29,088 nucleotides of DNA from Fragilaria crotonensis (GCA_022925895.1 JAKSYS010000738.1:1-29088), one strand, 5' to 3'. Shown: positions 19,464 through 29,088, counted from the stretch's first letter. The notes: generated from the sequence alone by a model not told the origin. Made by a program: numbers and translations.

Positions 19464-20991
19464 ATGAGCACCAAGACGATCCAGCTTCAGGAGGAGGTAC
19501 TCGAGTACCTCTTATTGTTCTCATGCTGGTGGATTTGTTCATCACCAGTCAGCACCAGAAACCAGGCCACGGCATCGAGCATGAGCACAATTTCCCCCTC
19601 CAGCACTACTAGTATAAGTGTTGCTGTCCAGTCTGCTGCGTTGGCAGCAGCAAAAGTAGTTCAGTGGCGCCAAGGACAACAAGAACGACCTTTTAGCCCT
19701 CGTCGTCGTCGAGTTCGAGCAATTGGTGCTCACCGACGCTCCCGAAACCAAGTGAAAGATATCTACCAGCAGCTTGGACCCACCAACTTCAAGAAAGCAT
19801 ACCGGATGAAGTATCATTCCTTCATAAGGCTTGCAAAAAAACTTCGAGATGGGATCATTCGATTTTCGCTTGTCAAGAAGAGGAGAAATCATTATCATAC
19901 TACTTCTAGTATGCACAAAAAGAACTATCGGTATGTTCCCAATGGCCCGATAACTCCATCTGTTCAACTTGCTTGTGCACTTCGCTATTTTGCCGGTGGT
20001 TCCCCCTATGATATAATGACTTCGTATTGTATCGGGTACACTGACATGATGAATGCTGTCTGGTATGTTGTCGATGCAATCAATGCACACCGTGATTTTC
20101 GAATCTCGTATCCATCTGACCATGACAAACAGCGAGCGATTGCAGAGAAATTCCGAATGAAATCTGGTGCAGGCTTTGACTGTTGCGCTGGGGCGATTGA
20201 TGGAATCCTTGTGTGGATACACAAACCTACAGATGCTGATTGTGCCAACGCCGGATGCAGCCCAGGTAAATTCTTTTGTGGACGCAAGCATAAATTTGGA
20301 CTCAATTGCTAAGCAGTTTGTGATTCCCGAGGTAAATTCTTAGATATGTCGATCATATATCCTGGATCTACCTCTGATTGTTTGGCGTTTGAAGGGATGT
20401 CTCTTTTTTTGCGATTGGAGAATGGTCTTCTTGCGCCAGGCCTGTGTCTGTTTGGAGACAATGCTTACCTCAACTCAATCTTCATGGCAACGCCATTTCT
20501 GGAGTCTCAGCAAAGACGCTTATAATTTTTATCATTCACAGGTTCGAATCCAGATTGAGTGTGCGTTCGGTATGTTTACTCACCGGTGGGCAATCCTTCG
20601 CAGCGCTATTCCAATGCGAGTGTCTCTGAAGAAGATAGTCGCTCTTGTGATCGCTCTTGCAAAGCTTCACAACTTTTGTATTGACAAAAAAGAAGCGCAT
20701 GCTCCACCTTCAAGTGCACTCGATGAGCTCAGAACCGAGATGCAAGGAGGCATTCCCATTGAGACTGTAACAACAAGCACCGGAACTCGAGTTCTCTTTC
20801 CACGTCAACTCATAGATGGAGGTTTGCACTTTGATGACATTGATCGACAATCCCGTCGCCGTAGAATACGCCAATACCGGGCACAAGCAGTTGCCTTACA
20901 TCAACCGCTGCCTCGTGACTATTTGCATAACAAGGTTGCGGAAGCAAATCTAACACGTCCGGTGCCCAGGAGCACTCGTCGTCATTCCTAG
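19464..20991 (+). pseudogene. PIF/Harbinger DDE transposase (DDE_Tnp_4 type), inactivated
   Basis: From the ATG at 19464 the frame encodes a basic N-terminal region, then GPITPSVQLACALRYFAGGSPYDI (typical of the family) and CAGAIDGILVWI with the first catalytic Asp (codon at 20200). A TAA at 20310-20312 interrupts GLNC-stop-AVCDSRGKFLD; the position is Gln in relatives, so a CAA-to-TAA change fits. The same frame continues through YPGSTSDCLAF and GDNAY (second Asp, 20457-20459) to ATPF. It then passes briefly through another frame (SGVSAK, about 20500) and into a third from about 20510, with KDAYNFYHSQVRIQIECAFGMFTHRWAIL (catalytic Glu at 20557-20559) and LAKLHNFCID. The three catalytic residues are kept, but one stop and two frame changes prevent a whole protein. 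Confidence 0.88.
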
Positions 20992-21100
20992 AATTCCTAA
21001 AATAAGCAACGACATCTACTACTTACTAGCTAGTGTCAATGTGTCCAGTGTCCGCCTTGCTTGTTTGAGTAGCTAGTACTGGTGTATCATGACTTTAGTA

Positions 21101-22566
21101 TCAAGGAGTCCGCGGAGTCCTCGGAGTTCCATTTCGGCTTATTGGTGTTGTGATCAACGGTTCTTCTAGCGATTCAATTTCTCGTGCAATTTGTTGGGCT
21201 TCTTCCAGGTAGAATCGAGCCCGAGCACTGTTCGGGTCATCAGACTCAGCATACATTCTTCGATATCTACGTGCCTCGTCTTGAAGCTCTGAAATACGAC
21301 GACGGACCTGACGATCATCTTCCGCTTTGGAAAGGAAACGAATTGACTGTGAGAGATCAAAATGTCGTCTCGATACGGTGCTGTTGGTTGTTCTCTTTGA
21401 CGTCGTCGTCAGGTGCCTTGGTTGGTGCTGCTTGTTGCACTAGGAGCTGATGATGCATCTGATGCACCAACATCATCATCCAGTCTCTGAAGTGCAGACT
21501 GCAAAAGCTGGTGACGGTCAGCTACTTCCCAAAATAGAGCAGGTAAGGCTTTCCACAGAGAAAGGCTGCTCGGTTCTGGAGTGCACATTCAGAACGACTC
21601 GTTCTGATAGCGATCCGAATCTCACAGACGATGTGTCGAATATGATAAATTCCTCTGGATCATCAGACTCCTCTCGTCCATCTTGTTCTTCGTCGTCATC
21701 AGTGCCAGCATGTCTGCCTCCTTCGCCTTGCCCGCTTCTCCCAGTTTTGGATGATGCGAAGAAGGCTTGACCGAATCGATGCCAAGTATCCTCAACTTTC
21801 TGTGGCGTAGCTCGCATCAGTGTCACAACTTGACTGTGGCCACAGTTAGTTGGGACTGAGAAATCCTCGTGGCATTCAGATACCGCTGCAATTGGATTAA
21901 AATGTTCATCATTCCATCTATCGGCAATAAGCTGAAAAGCAGTTGGAGGTCGTACATCTGAATTCCGAGCATCAAGTTGGTGGCGAGTTTGTCGTATCCG
22001 CTCGCCGAAGAAAAGCTGCCTTGATATCATCCTCCGTAAGGCACATAATCAACCGCATGTATGGAATGGAACCTCTCCACTGCCCACCAGTTTGATGTCT
22101 TCCTCAGCCTGCTCACGCTGAGCATTCAAAATAATTGCTTTTTCGTTGTACCTCATTTTTCAGAAACGAGATATCTTGTTGGTCCACCACAGGGTGTTCT
22201 TGGAGCCATTCCACGCACTTCGTCAGACTCCAGTTTGCAGGCTTATGCTGCTGGTGGACCCGATCTGCAGTAGTAGACATAAGCTTGCTGCGCCGAACTA
22301 TCTCCTCTGCATACTCCGTCCTCGCTGGCTTGATGTCTTCTTTATACCACTCCATGGCTCAACATCAAGATCAAGCACCGGGTACCTCCATCGTCTACCA
22401 ACCCAATACACATCAAAAACAGATGCTTCTTGCTGTTATTGTTCTCGACATAAGCCCTTTGAGCATTTGATATGATGATGCTTTCATCCTCCTCCTCAAG
22501 TTGACCATCGTCACAGTCATCATCTACTGACTCATCGTCATGCTGAGGAAGGATCACCTCGCTCAT
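21101..22566 (-). pseudogene. Harbinger-associated second ORF (Myb/SANT-like DNA-binding type), inactivated
   Basis: Reading leftwards from an ATG at 22564-22566 are an acidic N-terminus (to about 22342), then WYKEDIKPARTEYAEEIVRRSKL and TKCVEWLQEHPVVDQQDISFLKNEVQRK (frame starting 22355). WRGSIPYMRLIMCLTEDDIKAAFLRRA (about 22070-21990) follows in another frame, then RQTRHQLDARNSDVRPPTAFQLIADRWND with FNPIAAVSECHEDF and ATPQKVEDTW (about 21990-21780). An acidic stretch comes next, and finally a helical end (ARRYRRMYAESDDPNSARARFYLEEAQQIAREIE) stopping at 21101-21103. At least three frame changes separate these blocks. Harbinger elements normally carry such a second protein, which helps the transposase bind the ends. 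The Myb/SANT assignment is by position and composition, not by a clear motif. Confidence 0.65.
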
Positions 22567-22750
22567 GCTGCTGGATAGTAATGCAAAAAATACGTTCTAC
22601 CAGTGAAATCTATGCAACAAATCTACAGGGTCAATAAGTTATGAATGTTCGAAACTTTGAACTTCAATGATTTGGGCGTGGTCACCTCAAAAATTTTGGG
22701 GACCACGGCGACGTCATGGATTTCGAAGTTTCGAACATTCATAACCTATT

Positions 22751-22796
22751 GAAACTTCGAAACTTCAAAATTTTGTTTCGCCGTATAATATGGCCC
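22751..22796. repeat. Harbinger right terminal inverted repeat (46 bp)
   Basis: Reverse complement of 19223-19268 without mismatch. Internal to it are AACATTCATAACC (about 22734-22746) and AGTTATGAATGTTCG (about 22639-22653), the same subterminal motif in both orientations as at the left end. Confidence 0.93.
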
Positions 22797-22799
22797 TCA

Positions 22800-23105
22800 G
22801 ACCTACTACAGTAGCATACTTTTGGTACCAACGTAAGCTACTTCATGACGTATAGTACACAGTACCCACAGACCCCCAGAGTTGTGCTATCATGCCCCAG
22901 TATTGCAGTTCATCGCACGGTATGTTTTACAGTAGCATTTGTGAAGCAACCCTGCTCACACCAAATTCCATGAGTATTCCATCCAGTAACTTTGAATTCG
23001 TACAGTACTGTACGAATTAAAGTAACTCACTGTCGTTTCAACATGAATTACCATCGATTTATGTACTGTAGACCTGTAGTACATGGAATCCACGTAACAG
23101 TACAA
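22800..23105. other. Intergenic region right of the Harbinger element
   Basis: GTAC-rich with short palindromes such as GTACAGTACTGTAC (about 22999-23012). No gene seen. Confidence 0.45.
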
Positions 23106-23164
23106 CAGTACCCCAGAGTGGTCATACTCCGTAACAAACACACACACACACACACGCACGCACA
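23106..23164. repeat. 30-bp dispersed repeat plus (CA)n tract, copy 2 (inverted)
   Basis: 23106-23135 is the exact reverse complement of 10282-10311. It is followed by a (CA)n/(CGCA)n tract (23138-23164), mirroring the TG tract that precedes the first copy. Confidence 0.85.
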
Positions 23165-23828
23165 AAGCAAATTTAAAAAGGTGTAGGATATCTGCGTAGA
23201 AAGATAAATGTTCAAAGAACAGTTCTTATGTCGTTGATCCATCATCTGCTTGTCATCAGCAATGAGGAATGATCAAAGTACTGCAGCAAGATCCGAATTG
23301 CCTATCGATGATATACAAGACTTCGTTTTTCATTTACTGGTTCAAAGTCGTGTATAAATATAAAAGCATATACTAGTATAGATAATATTTTATATTCCGT
23401 TCTTCATATTTTTCACAAGAGTTTGATGAATGAATCGTCAATCAAAATTGTATTGGTACAGGGTTTTGTACGAGCAGTTTATACCACACAGTGTAGAACG
23501 AACGCCAAGTGGAATTCTCTCAAACGTATGAAAATATACAGAACTGTAGCTTGAAAGTGGGAGGGCATCCTCGACATGTGAAAATGGTCGCAACAAGTGT
23601 TTTGACATCTCATCTACAGTATCATGCCTTTTTCAGAGAATTGAGCAATTAAAATGCTTTTCTATCAGCAGAACATATCTCCATTGGTTATCTGAGGAGA
23701 GCTTTATAATAGGTCACGGTGTGAAATTATGGAAAATGGATTGTTTTTGTGTAGAGTTCCTTGAAATTCACAAGAGATTGGTTCAAAGCCGTTTTATTGG
23801 GCCAAGGCCATTTTTATGTGGTAACGTA
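23165..23828. other. Intergenic, AT-rich, no gene seen
   Basis: AT-rich sequence without credible ORF, RNA gene or repeat. Confidence 0.4.
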
Positions 23829-24378
23829 AAACTCTCTTGTTAAGACCCAGGAATTGTGCGTGATTTTGTCCAATTTTGGCGGGGGTGGGTCTTAACCTAC
23901 GTAAACTGAGAGCAAGATTCCGTTCAAATGTGAACCATAAAAAACATTTAAATCTGGCTCGTGTCTGAGAAACGTCCTCACTGTTGTTGGTTCCCATTGT
24001 TGTTTTTGACGTCGTTGTCCACAATGATCGGACTACTGCTCTTTATTTTGTTCCGTTGAAGAATGTGTGTGCTGCGCACGCATGCATGGTTTGTTCGGCG
24101 CGTTTTGGGCCGAAAACCCGAAAACGTCTGTTGGCGCCCCGAGGAATCCGTCAAAACTATTGTCCAACCAGCTGTATATTCGACTAGAAATCATTCGTAA
24201 CGTCATCTGATTATATAAGTCTTATATATGGAATTGAAGCGCTTTTTGTCCTCTTTCCGGTCAGGTTGTCCATTCTAGAGAGAACGAAGTACAGCTGGAT
24301 TGGCATGCCCATGTCTGGGAAATGACCTTCTTTGGCGGGGTGGGTCTTATCCTACGAGGGGTCTTAACTAGAGAGTAT
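23829..24378. mobile_element. Probable TA-flanked MITE (Tc1/mariner-like), 550 bp
   Basis: Ends are imperfect inverted repeats: left AAACTCTCTTGTTAAGACCC and right, read inwards, ATACTCTCTAGTTAAGACCC (18 of 20 match). TA dinucleotides flank both sides (23827-23828 and 24379-24380), as expected for Tc1/mariner-type insertion. A subterminal string GGGTGGGTCTTA(A/T)CCTACG occurs near both ends (about 23884 and 24340), in the same orientation. No transposase is recognisable inside, so it would be non-autonomous. TSD length cannot be proved from one copy. Confidence 0.6.
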
Positions 24379-24381
24379 TAC

Positions 24382-24770
24382 TGTAGTCCTACCTGGTACG
24401 ACGTACTTGGTTGAGTGCTACAGGTGCTACTGGGAAGAGTACTGTACTGGACGACTCGGAGTACTGGAGTACTACAGTAAGGAGCAGTTACCGTACTGGA
24501 TAGGACATTTTGCTCTCAAGCCTTGAGAAACCTTTTTTGGACATTATGGTGCTTTCCTTCTCACACCGCATCCAGACGTTTTTCCAAATTTATCCAGCAC
24601 AAGAAAAAACTGGCATGCACCATACATTAGACTCAGATTGGATTTCTTGTGTAACCTTTTCAATATTGTCATTTGGTGTCAATGATTGTCGTTCAGTCGC
24701 TTGATCCTCACCTCCTTGCCACTTCTTTTACCTTTATTCATAAACAGATTGCAGATTTTGAAAGCATGGC
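24382..24770. other. Intergenic region with GTAC-rich patch
   Basis: 24385-24500 is rich in GTAC strings, including CTGGTACGACGTACTTGG (24393-24410), related to the palindromes at 16538 and 17612. The rest shows no gene. Confidence 0.4.
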
Positions 24771-25256
24771 TGGAAGATGCCAGCATGAATACCAACAACC
24801 AGGGTGAAGACCAAGCCATTGGCTCCACTGTTGGTCATCCAACTGTTGCTCCTGGTAACTTCAAGCCAGATTGATGTAGACATGAAAATAGCTTCTGCTG
24901 CTGCATATGCTTTTGTTATGACAAATGCCGTATTAATTGGTACTGATCAAGATGGAAAAACGTATTGGAAGAATATTTGTGACAGTTCTATCAAGCACAG
25001 CGCATTTGCAGCCAACCCACACTCTTCTCATCAATGAATTGATTCAACAAAGTGTTGCAGGCGGCTGGTGAAGTGAACACCAATTATGTTGGCTACTATC
25101 ATCAAACCACTCTTCGTGAAATCACAGTGCGGGTTGGTCCATGATTGACTATACCACAAAGACATAGGCTGAGTTCCAGAATATGCAGGGCATGATGTTT
25201 AAACATAAAATTGTGGAAGATAAACTCAGGAGGTCGCTCATTATTGACAAAGAATG
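24771..25256 (+). pseudogene. Shattered transposon-type DNA-binding ORF (Myb/NAM-associated type)
   Basis: Fragments read in order across frames: NFK...QIDVDMKIASAAAYAFVMTN with IGTDQDGKTYWKNICDSSIKHSAF (from about 24860), then FNKVLQAAGEVNTNYVGYYHQTTLRE (about 25050-25125). Next is YTTKT-stop-AEFQNMQGMMFKHKIVEDKLRRSLIIDKE (about 25150-25252). The layout (a short helical block around ...DG.TYWK.I...F, then NKVLQAAGEVN, then a charged helical tail) resembles the MADF/Myb-like or NAM-associated proteins carried by Harbinger-type elements. At least two in-frame stops and two frame changes are present. The family call rests on resemblance only. Confidence 0.5.
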
Positions 25257-27055
25257 AAATTTTGATTGACACCTAGGACAATACTGCTGTACATTGCACC
25301 TTGTACCAGCAGCCACTTATGTATGCCTGCTAGTACCAGCAGTAATACTGCATTTATGTAGAATACGGAGTACTATACTACTGGCATACTGTACATGTAA
25401 ACTGTACAATTGACAGTACTGTGTACTGTATCTGGAGTGCTGGAGTACTGTACAACATAAATATGTAAGGAGCATGTGACCACTCTCAGGTACAGTACTC
25501 TTCTGTACTATATCCTGACAGCATTTATTTAGTTGGTATGTGAGTACTGCTGGCCCAGCCACAGTAGACTTAAGGTTTGTAGGACCTGAAGTCTACTGAA
25601 GGGAAGGAAGTGAACCTGATGGCTTGTCAGCTTTGGGCAAAGCAGGCTTGAAGAGATAGGCCATGGCAGTATTGATTTGTTGGTACAAATTTGTAGTAGA
25701 AAGTGTAGAGATGATGCTAAGAAATGAAGGCCATTACTGTTTTGCTTGGGATGTGAATTATTATGAGATTGAACCTAGCTGAAAAATGAAGGTGAGATCT
25801 GGAACATTAGTTGGAGTCTCACAAATGATGTGTTGTCTTAGTCCCACTTATTGAGTGGTGTTTGAGGATGGTTGTCCAGCATAGCAAAAGGAGTGTTGTT
25901 GAAGTTCTCAACAAGCAACACTCATGATTTGACTTACTTAGAGAAGCAAATTCAAAATGTGACAAGCAGGACTCAAAGTTCTGATTCTTGGATCTCATGG
26001 AAGGATCATGGACAGATTATGAAAAATAAAGGACTATTTACTTTATTGCCATATGGTTTTAGGAGTGACATGATTGTGACAGAGTGGCTGACAGTACTAG
26101 ATCTCTAACAGATCCAATCAATTGTGAGGCACCCACTGCAGTAGTATGTATACTTGTAGACTATGGACTAAATGAGGACTGGCCAGGTTAATCATCATTG
26201 TCAACTAGTATTAGAGAGCTCCGAGTAATCTGTAGTCCAAGCATATGAATCATGAGGAAATCATCATTAATCTACCAGCATCTACCACAGTACAGTACCA
26301 GGTGAAACTAGTAGAAGGAGCGTAACTATTCTTTCTCGTTTTTCATGAGCTTCTTGGAAAAAACTCCGAACGCTGTGCGTTCAAGATTCAAGATGCAACA
26401 AATACGTCCAAAATAGGTCAATAAAGGTGTGCGAGCCCATATGTCCGAAATTTTGGACAAACTATCATGGGGTCATTACTCAGATTTCGCTCCAGCGGAG
26501 GTGATGCTCTGATGTAGTAGTACTGCAGTATGGAGTAAAATGTAAATAATGATTCCACCTATGAGATCCATGTTCGCGTGACAACAGCCCTTCATGGTTT
26601 ATTCAGTAACAAGTCCCAGGTATATCGGACATGAGTCATGTTCCGCTCTTGTTGATTTTCCCTATCTGTGGAGTATTGATGCCGTTTCCTCAAAACCTCG
26701 CATGCCCCATTGAGTGAACGCGAAACGCTATGTCTCTTTTGAGGTAAGTGTGGTACTAAAAATAAATGTGTGTCTTGAAATCGCAATTCAGTTACTTCAA
26801 TCTCAAACGAGCTCTAACTATTTTGACAAAGCGGACGATGGTACTGGACTCCGAGTACGAAATACAGAGAGCAATCGAATGCTGACGTCCATCCTGACTC
26901 GAGCAATTTCTCAATGTCGTTCCGTCGTTCCCCATTTAAAGTACTTCCAATACTAGAGACATATGTAAAGTAGTCGATGTACGCGAGGAAACAAAAACTC
27001 TGATACTCAACGTCTAACAGGACATAAGTTCCGCCACTCGAAGTCCGAAGCAAAT
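25257..27055. other. Long intergenic region, transposon debris suspected
   Basis: 25280-25510 is GTAC-rich with strings such as CAGTACTGTGTACTGTA. 25560-26110 has purine-rich, possibly once-coding sequence (a 78-codon open frame at 25872-26108 without ATG) that was not assigned to a family. 26110-27055 shows nothing recognisable. Confidence 0.4.
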
Positions 27056-28287
27056 ATGTCATTTAAAACCCCAGACAGGATATCTATTAACCTGGCGCGT
27101 ACTTTCAGTACATTTTTTACAAACGCTTACAACATTCGTAACAAGATAGAGTGTATTGTATCCAATACTCCGAGTACATGCCAGGATATGGATTTTCAGA
27201 GTTCGGGCATAAATGATGCAAGTTCTGGAGTTGTCACCTCACCGAATGCAAAGATAATGATTCCAGACTTGACTCAGAGTTCCTCCCAGCTGCAAATCAA
27301 GCCATCCATCAAGAACGCTGCTGTTTGCAAGCTCAAGAACTCCGGTGACAGGCTGAAGACGAGCGACAAGGCTAGCAAGAAGTTGTTACGTAAGAATGGA
27401 TCCTCCATACTTGAGGGCTTCGCGCCTGGCAAGTACGACGTTCTGTGCAACAGAAGCCGTCATGCCTTTAACCACGTGGGAAACCGGCGATTCCGTGTCA
27501 TCGTTGAAAATCATGCTCCTGGGTTTGCTGCCTTGAGGACGAAAGCTGAGCGTTCCTTGATGATCCAAAGCATCCTTGGCATTATCAAAGCCGCGCAGGG
27601 AAAGTTTGTTGAAAAGAACAAGGACGGAACCTGGGATGAAGTTGGTTTGGTTAAACGAAAGGAGAAAGTTGGCCATGCTCTTCGTGCAGCCATCACGGCT
27701 GTGAAGTCTAAGGACAAGACGCGTACCATCTACGACGTCCTCGGGGTCTTTCAATTTGTCCCTTCCAATTCCATCAGCGGGTCTTCAACTCAAACCAACA
27801 ATCACGTCAAGAACGAGGACAGCAGCGAGACGAGCTTTTCGAATCTTTTCCATCCTTTGATGAGACCGAGTGTGACGAAGATACAGACGAAGAAATGCTG
27901 CTTACAGAACAGACGACGTGGTGTGCCACGTCCGAAGTACTGAGAACAAGGTTCCTCATTCGACCCACAAAAAGCGTGACGAGGACATGCAATGGAAGTC
28001 GATGTCGCTTACAGAAGCGGTCATGTCAAATATTGGAGTGCAGCTCAGCGGCAAGAGGAAACAGGTTGCTGTCATGGTGAGGCGTCGCCGCTTCAGATGC
28101 AGTTATTGATTCATACGACTGGACTCCGGCTGACGCGTTCGTCAAAGGCGAGAAAGTCGACGATGACTTTGAGATGTTCAAGGTGGAAGAAGCAGTGAAT
28201 CCGTTTCACGACCTTCAGCATCAACTTGAAGATACAGTCATGGGGCTTGACGACTTCTTCAGCACCAATCCTGTCGGTGCCTGTTGA
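27056..28287 (+). CDS. DUF6824-type protein, 3' part crosses frames
   Basis: The ATG at 27056 opens 295 codons (to 27943). Residues about 118-210 hold a compact domain: ILEGFAPGKYDVLCNRSRHAF, HVGNRRFRVIVENHAPGF, then a KF(V) block with DGTWDEVG and REKVGHALRAA-like end. This matches the uncharacterised DUF6824 domain expanded in diatoms (pattern PGxxDVxxxRxxxAxxHxGNxxFR...GxWxxVG...A..KxxxALR). Downstream the likely continuation is in other frames: DELFESFPSFDETECDEDTDEEM (about 27829-27897), then SMSLTEAVMSNIGVQLSGKRKQ (about 27999-28064), then DAVIDSYDWTPADAF...LDDFFSTNPVGAC, stop 28285-28287. A 31-bp GT-AG interval (28065-28095) would join the last two in phase but is very short for an intron. 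Either unrecognised introns or several indels are involved. Function unknown; gene regulation has been suggested for such proteins. Confidence 0.6.
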
Positions 28288-28628
28288 ACAAGGGGGTTGG
28301 GGGCCAATACATGTGTTTCCACTACGTTCACGTTTATTGACGTTTATTGAATTCTCCTTTCATATTGCATTGCTTTATCGATGGTCCGATTGATACTTAA
28401 TCAAATAGCTCCACATTTTCAGGTACAAGCTTCAAATTTAGCAATAGAATTCCATAAAAGGTCGCATCGAAACAGAAGGCTTGGTATCCAAGTGGTGGTC
28501 AATCGCGGGATAATCGACTCCGTGGTAGCACCTCTCGCCCTTGACATTGCACAGCGACAGGCAGGCTAAGATAGGTGCAGCATTCAGCATTTACATGTTG
28601 CATTACTTTTACCCTTACGAAAATGGAT
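28288..28628. other. Short intergenic region between convergent genes
   Basis: Holds the 3' ends of the DUF6824 gene and the aminoacylase gene. No ORF, RNA or repeat was recognised. Confidence 0.45.
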
Positions 28629-29088
28629 TCATGGATCGACGCCGGGGAGCTGGCCTTGACAGGAAAGATCCTGAATGAGTCCAACGTAAATTGCAATACC
28701 CTCCAAGAACGTCGACTCAGGAATATACTCATCATTCTCATGCAACATGATCTCCGTGTTACGCATAGGTGAAAAGCCCAGTGCTCGAACCCCCAACGCT
28801 CGCAAGAACCGTGAATCAGTGGCGGCGGGAAAGACTTGTGGGTTGACTTTCAGGTCCATGCTTTCGAGGGATTTCAAAAAGACACCATACCAAGGATTGA
28901 CCTCCGTATCGGTTGAGGTAGTGGCGTGCTGTTGCATGTCGTTAGCTGCCTTACCATGCTGGCCCTCAATGAACTTCCACGTCACCTTACTCTCGTCAGA
29001 CTTGCTGCATTCGTGGCACCACAAGTCTAACATATCGGATATCTCGGACGGCACGTTCGGGGAGATGCGAATATCCAGTGAACACGTT
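28629..29088 (-). CDS. Aminoacylase-1 (M20 family), C-terminal part, cut by window edge
   Basis: The frame is open to the right edge and stops at 28629-28631. About 150 C-terminal residues are visible. They include VFPAATDSRFLRALGVRALGFSPM, LHENDEYIPESTFLEGIAIYVGLIQDL, matching the ACY1 pattern PAATDxRxxRxxGxPALGFSPM...LHxxDExxxExxFLxGxxIY. The His and Glu in LHENDE correspond to the C-terminal metal-site/active-site region of M20 zinc hydrolases, and the upstream LDIRISPNV fits the lid-domain strand DxRxxPxV. Aminoacylase-1 hydrolyses N-acyl-L-amino acids to fatty or acetic acid plus amino acid in the cytosol. The zinc ligands of the N-terminal half lie beyond the window. A short Pro-rich end (GQLPGVDP) follows the domain. 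Confidence 0.85.
   Translation of the reverse strand, partial: TCSLDIRISPNVPSEISDMLDLWCHECSKSDESKVTWKFIEGQHGKAANDMQQHATTSTDTEVNPWYGVFLKSLESMDLKVNPQVFPAATDSRFLRALGVRALGFSPMRNTEIMLHENDEYIPESTFLEGIAIYVGLIQDLSCQGQLPGVDP

Larger units (their letters stand above)
19223..22796. mobile_element. PIF/Harbinger transposon, complete ends, coding regions broken
   Basis: The element is 3,574 bp. Its ends match perfectly as inverted repeats for 46 bp (19223-19268 and 22751-22796), starting GGGCCATATTATACGGCG. It is flanked by the 3-bp direct duplication TCA (19220-19222 and 22797-22799), the target-site length typical of PIF/Harbinger. Inside are two convergent coding remnants, a DDE transposase on the plus strand and a second, probably DNA-binding, ORF on the minus strand. 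Both carry stops or frameshifts, so the copy is not autonomous, but its intact ends could still be mobilised in trans. Confidence 0.93.

Noticed and set aside
20538-20550. tRNA T-arm-like string GGTTCGAATCC
   Set aside because: It lies within the conserved QVRIQIECAFG part of the Harbinger transposase, and no acceptor stem or anticodon arm could be paired around it.
23984-24187. 67-codon open frame inside the MITE
   Set aside because: Composition and length give no support for a gene, and no transposase motif is present.
28381-28569. 62-codon plus-strand open frame downstream of the DUF6824 gene
   Set aside because: It overlaps no conserved motif and lies in the short 3' region between convergent genes.

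Overview
The window looks like nuclear DNA of a unicellular photosynthetic stramenopile, most probably a pennate diatom. That is inferred from short GT-AG introns (98 bp), long non-coding stretches, N-termini resembling the bipartite ER signal plus plastid transit presequences of diatoms, protein families expanded in diatoms (secreted proline/cysteine-rich proteins, kinesin-light-chain-like TPR proteins, DUF6824-type proteins), and many decayed eukaryotic DNA transposons. The species cannot be named from the sequence alone.

Layout. 1-5600: a large imperfect inverted repeat with arms of about 1.55 kb. Each arm carries one copy of a two-exon gene for a secreted protein (signal peptide, proline linker, ricin-B-like beta-trefoil region, then one or two Dickkopf-like cysteine domains). 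The left copy is intact; the right copy has a one-base deletion that removes its last cysteine domain. Between the arms lies an intact organelle-type TrmH/SpoU 2'-O-methyltransferase gene. 6200-9200: two minus-strand genes, a METTL13-like SAM methyltransferase with a plausible plastid presequence, and a TPR (kinesin-light-chain-like) protein split by an apparent one-base deletion.

10.2-16.0 kb: a decayed Helitron with N-terminal 99-bp coding repeats, a zinc-cluster segment, the Helitron_like_N/Rep domain (HUH and paired Tyr) and a PIF1-type helicase, crossing frames about a dozen times. 16.0-16.8 kb: very GTAC-rich non-coding DNA. 16.9-17.4 kb: a short BAP29/BAP31-family ER membrane protein with a KKXX-type end. 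17.9-18.6 kb: a 177-bp tandem repeat. 19223-22796: a complete but inactivated PIF/Harbinger element with perfect 46-bp terminal inverted repeats, a TCA target duplication, a broken DDE transposase and a convergent broken second ORF. 23.8-24.4 kb: a probable mariner-type MITE. 24.8-25.25 kb: a shattered transposon-type DNA-binding ORF. 27.0-28.3 kb: a DUF6824-type gene whose 3' part runs across frames. The right edge cuts into the 3' end of an aminoacylase-1 (M20) gene on the minus strand.

The host genes do not form an operon or a visible pathway. The best-preserved unusual structure is the inverted pair of secreted lectin-like/cysteine-rich genes around the rRNA methyltransferase. The rest is mainly a record of transposon insertion and decay. 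Coordinates of frame changes in decayed elements are approximate because they were read by eye.
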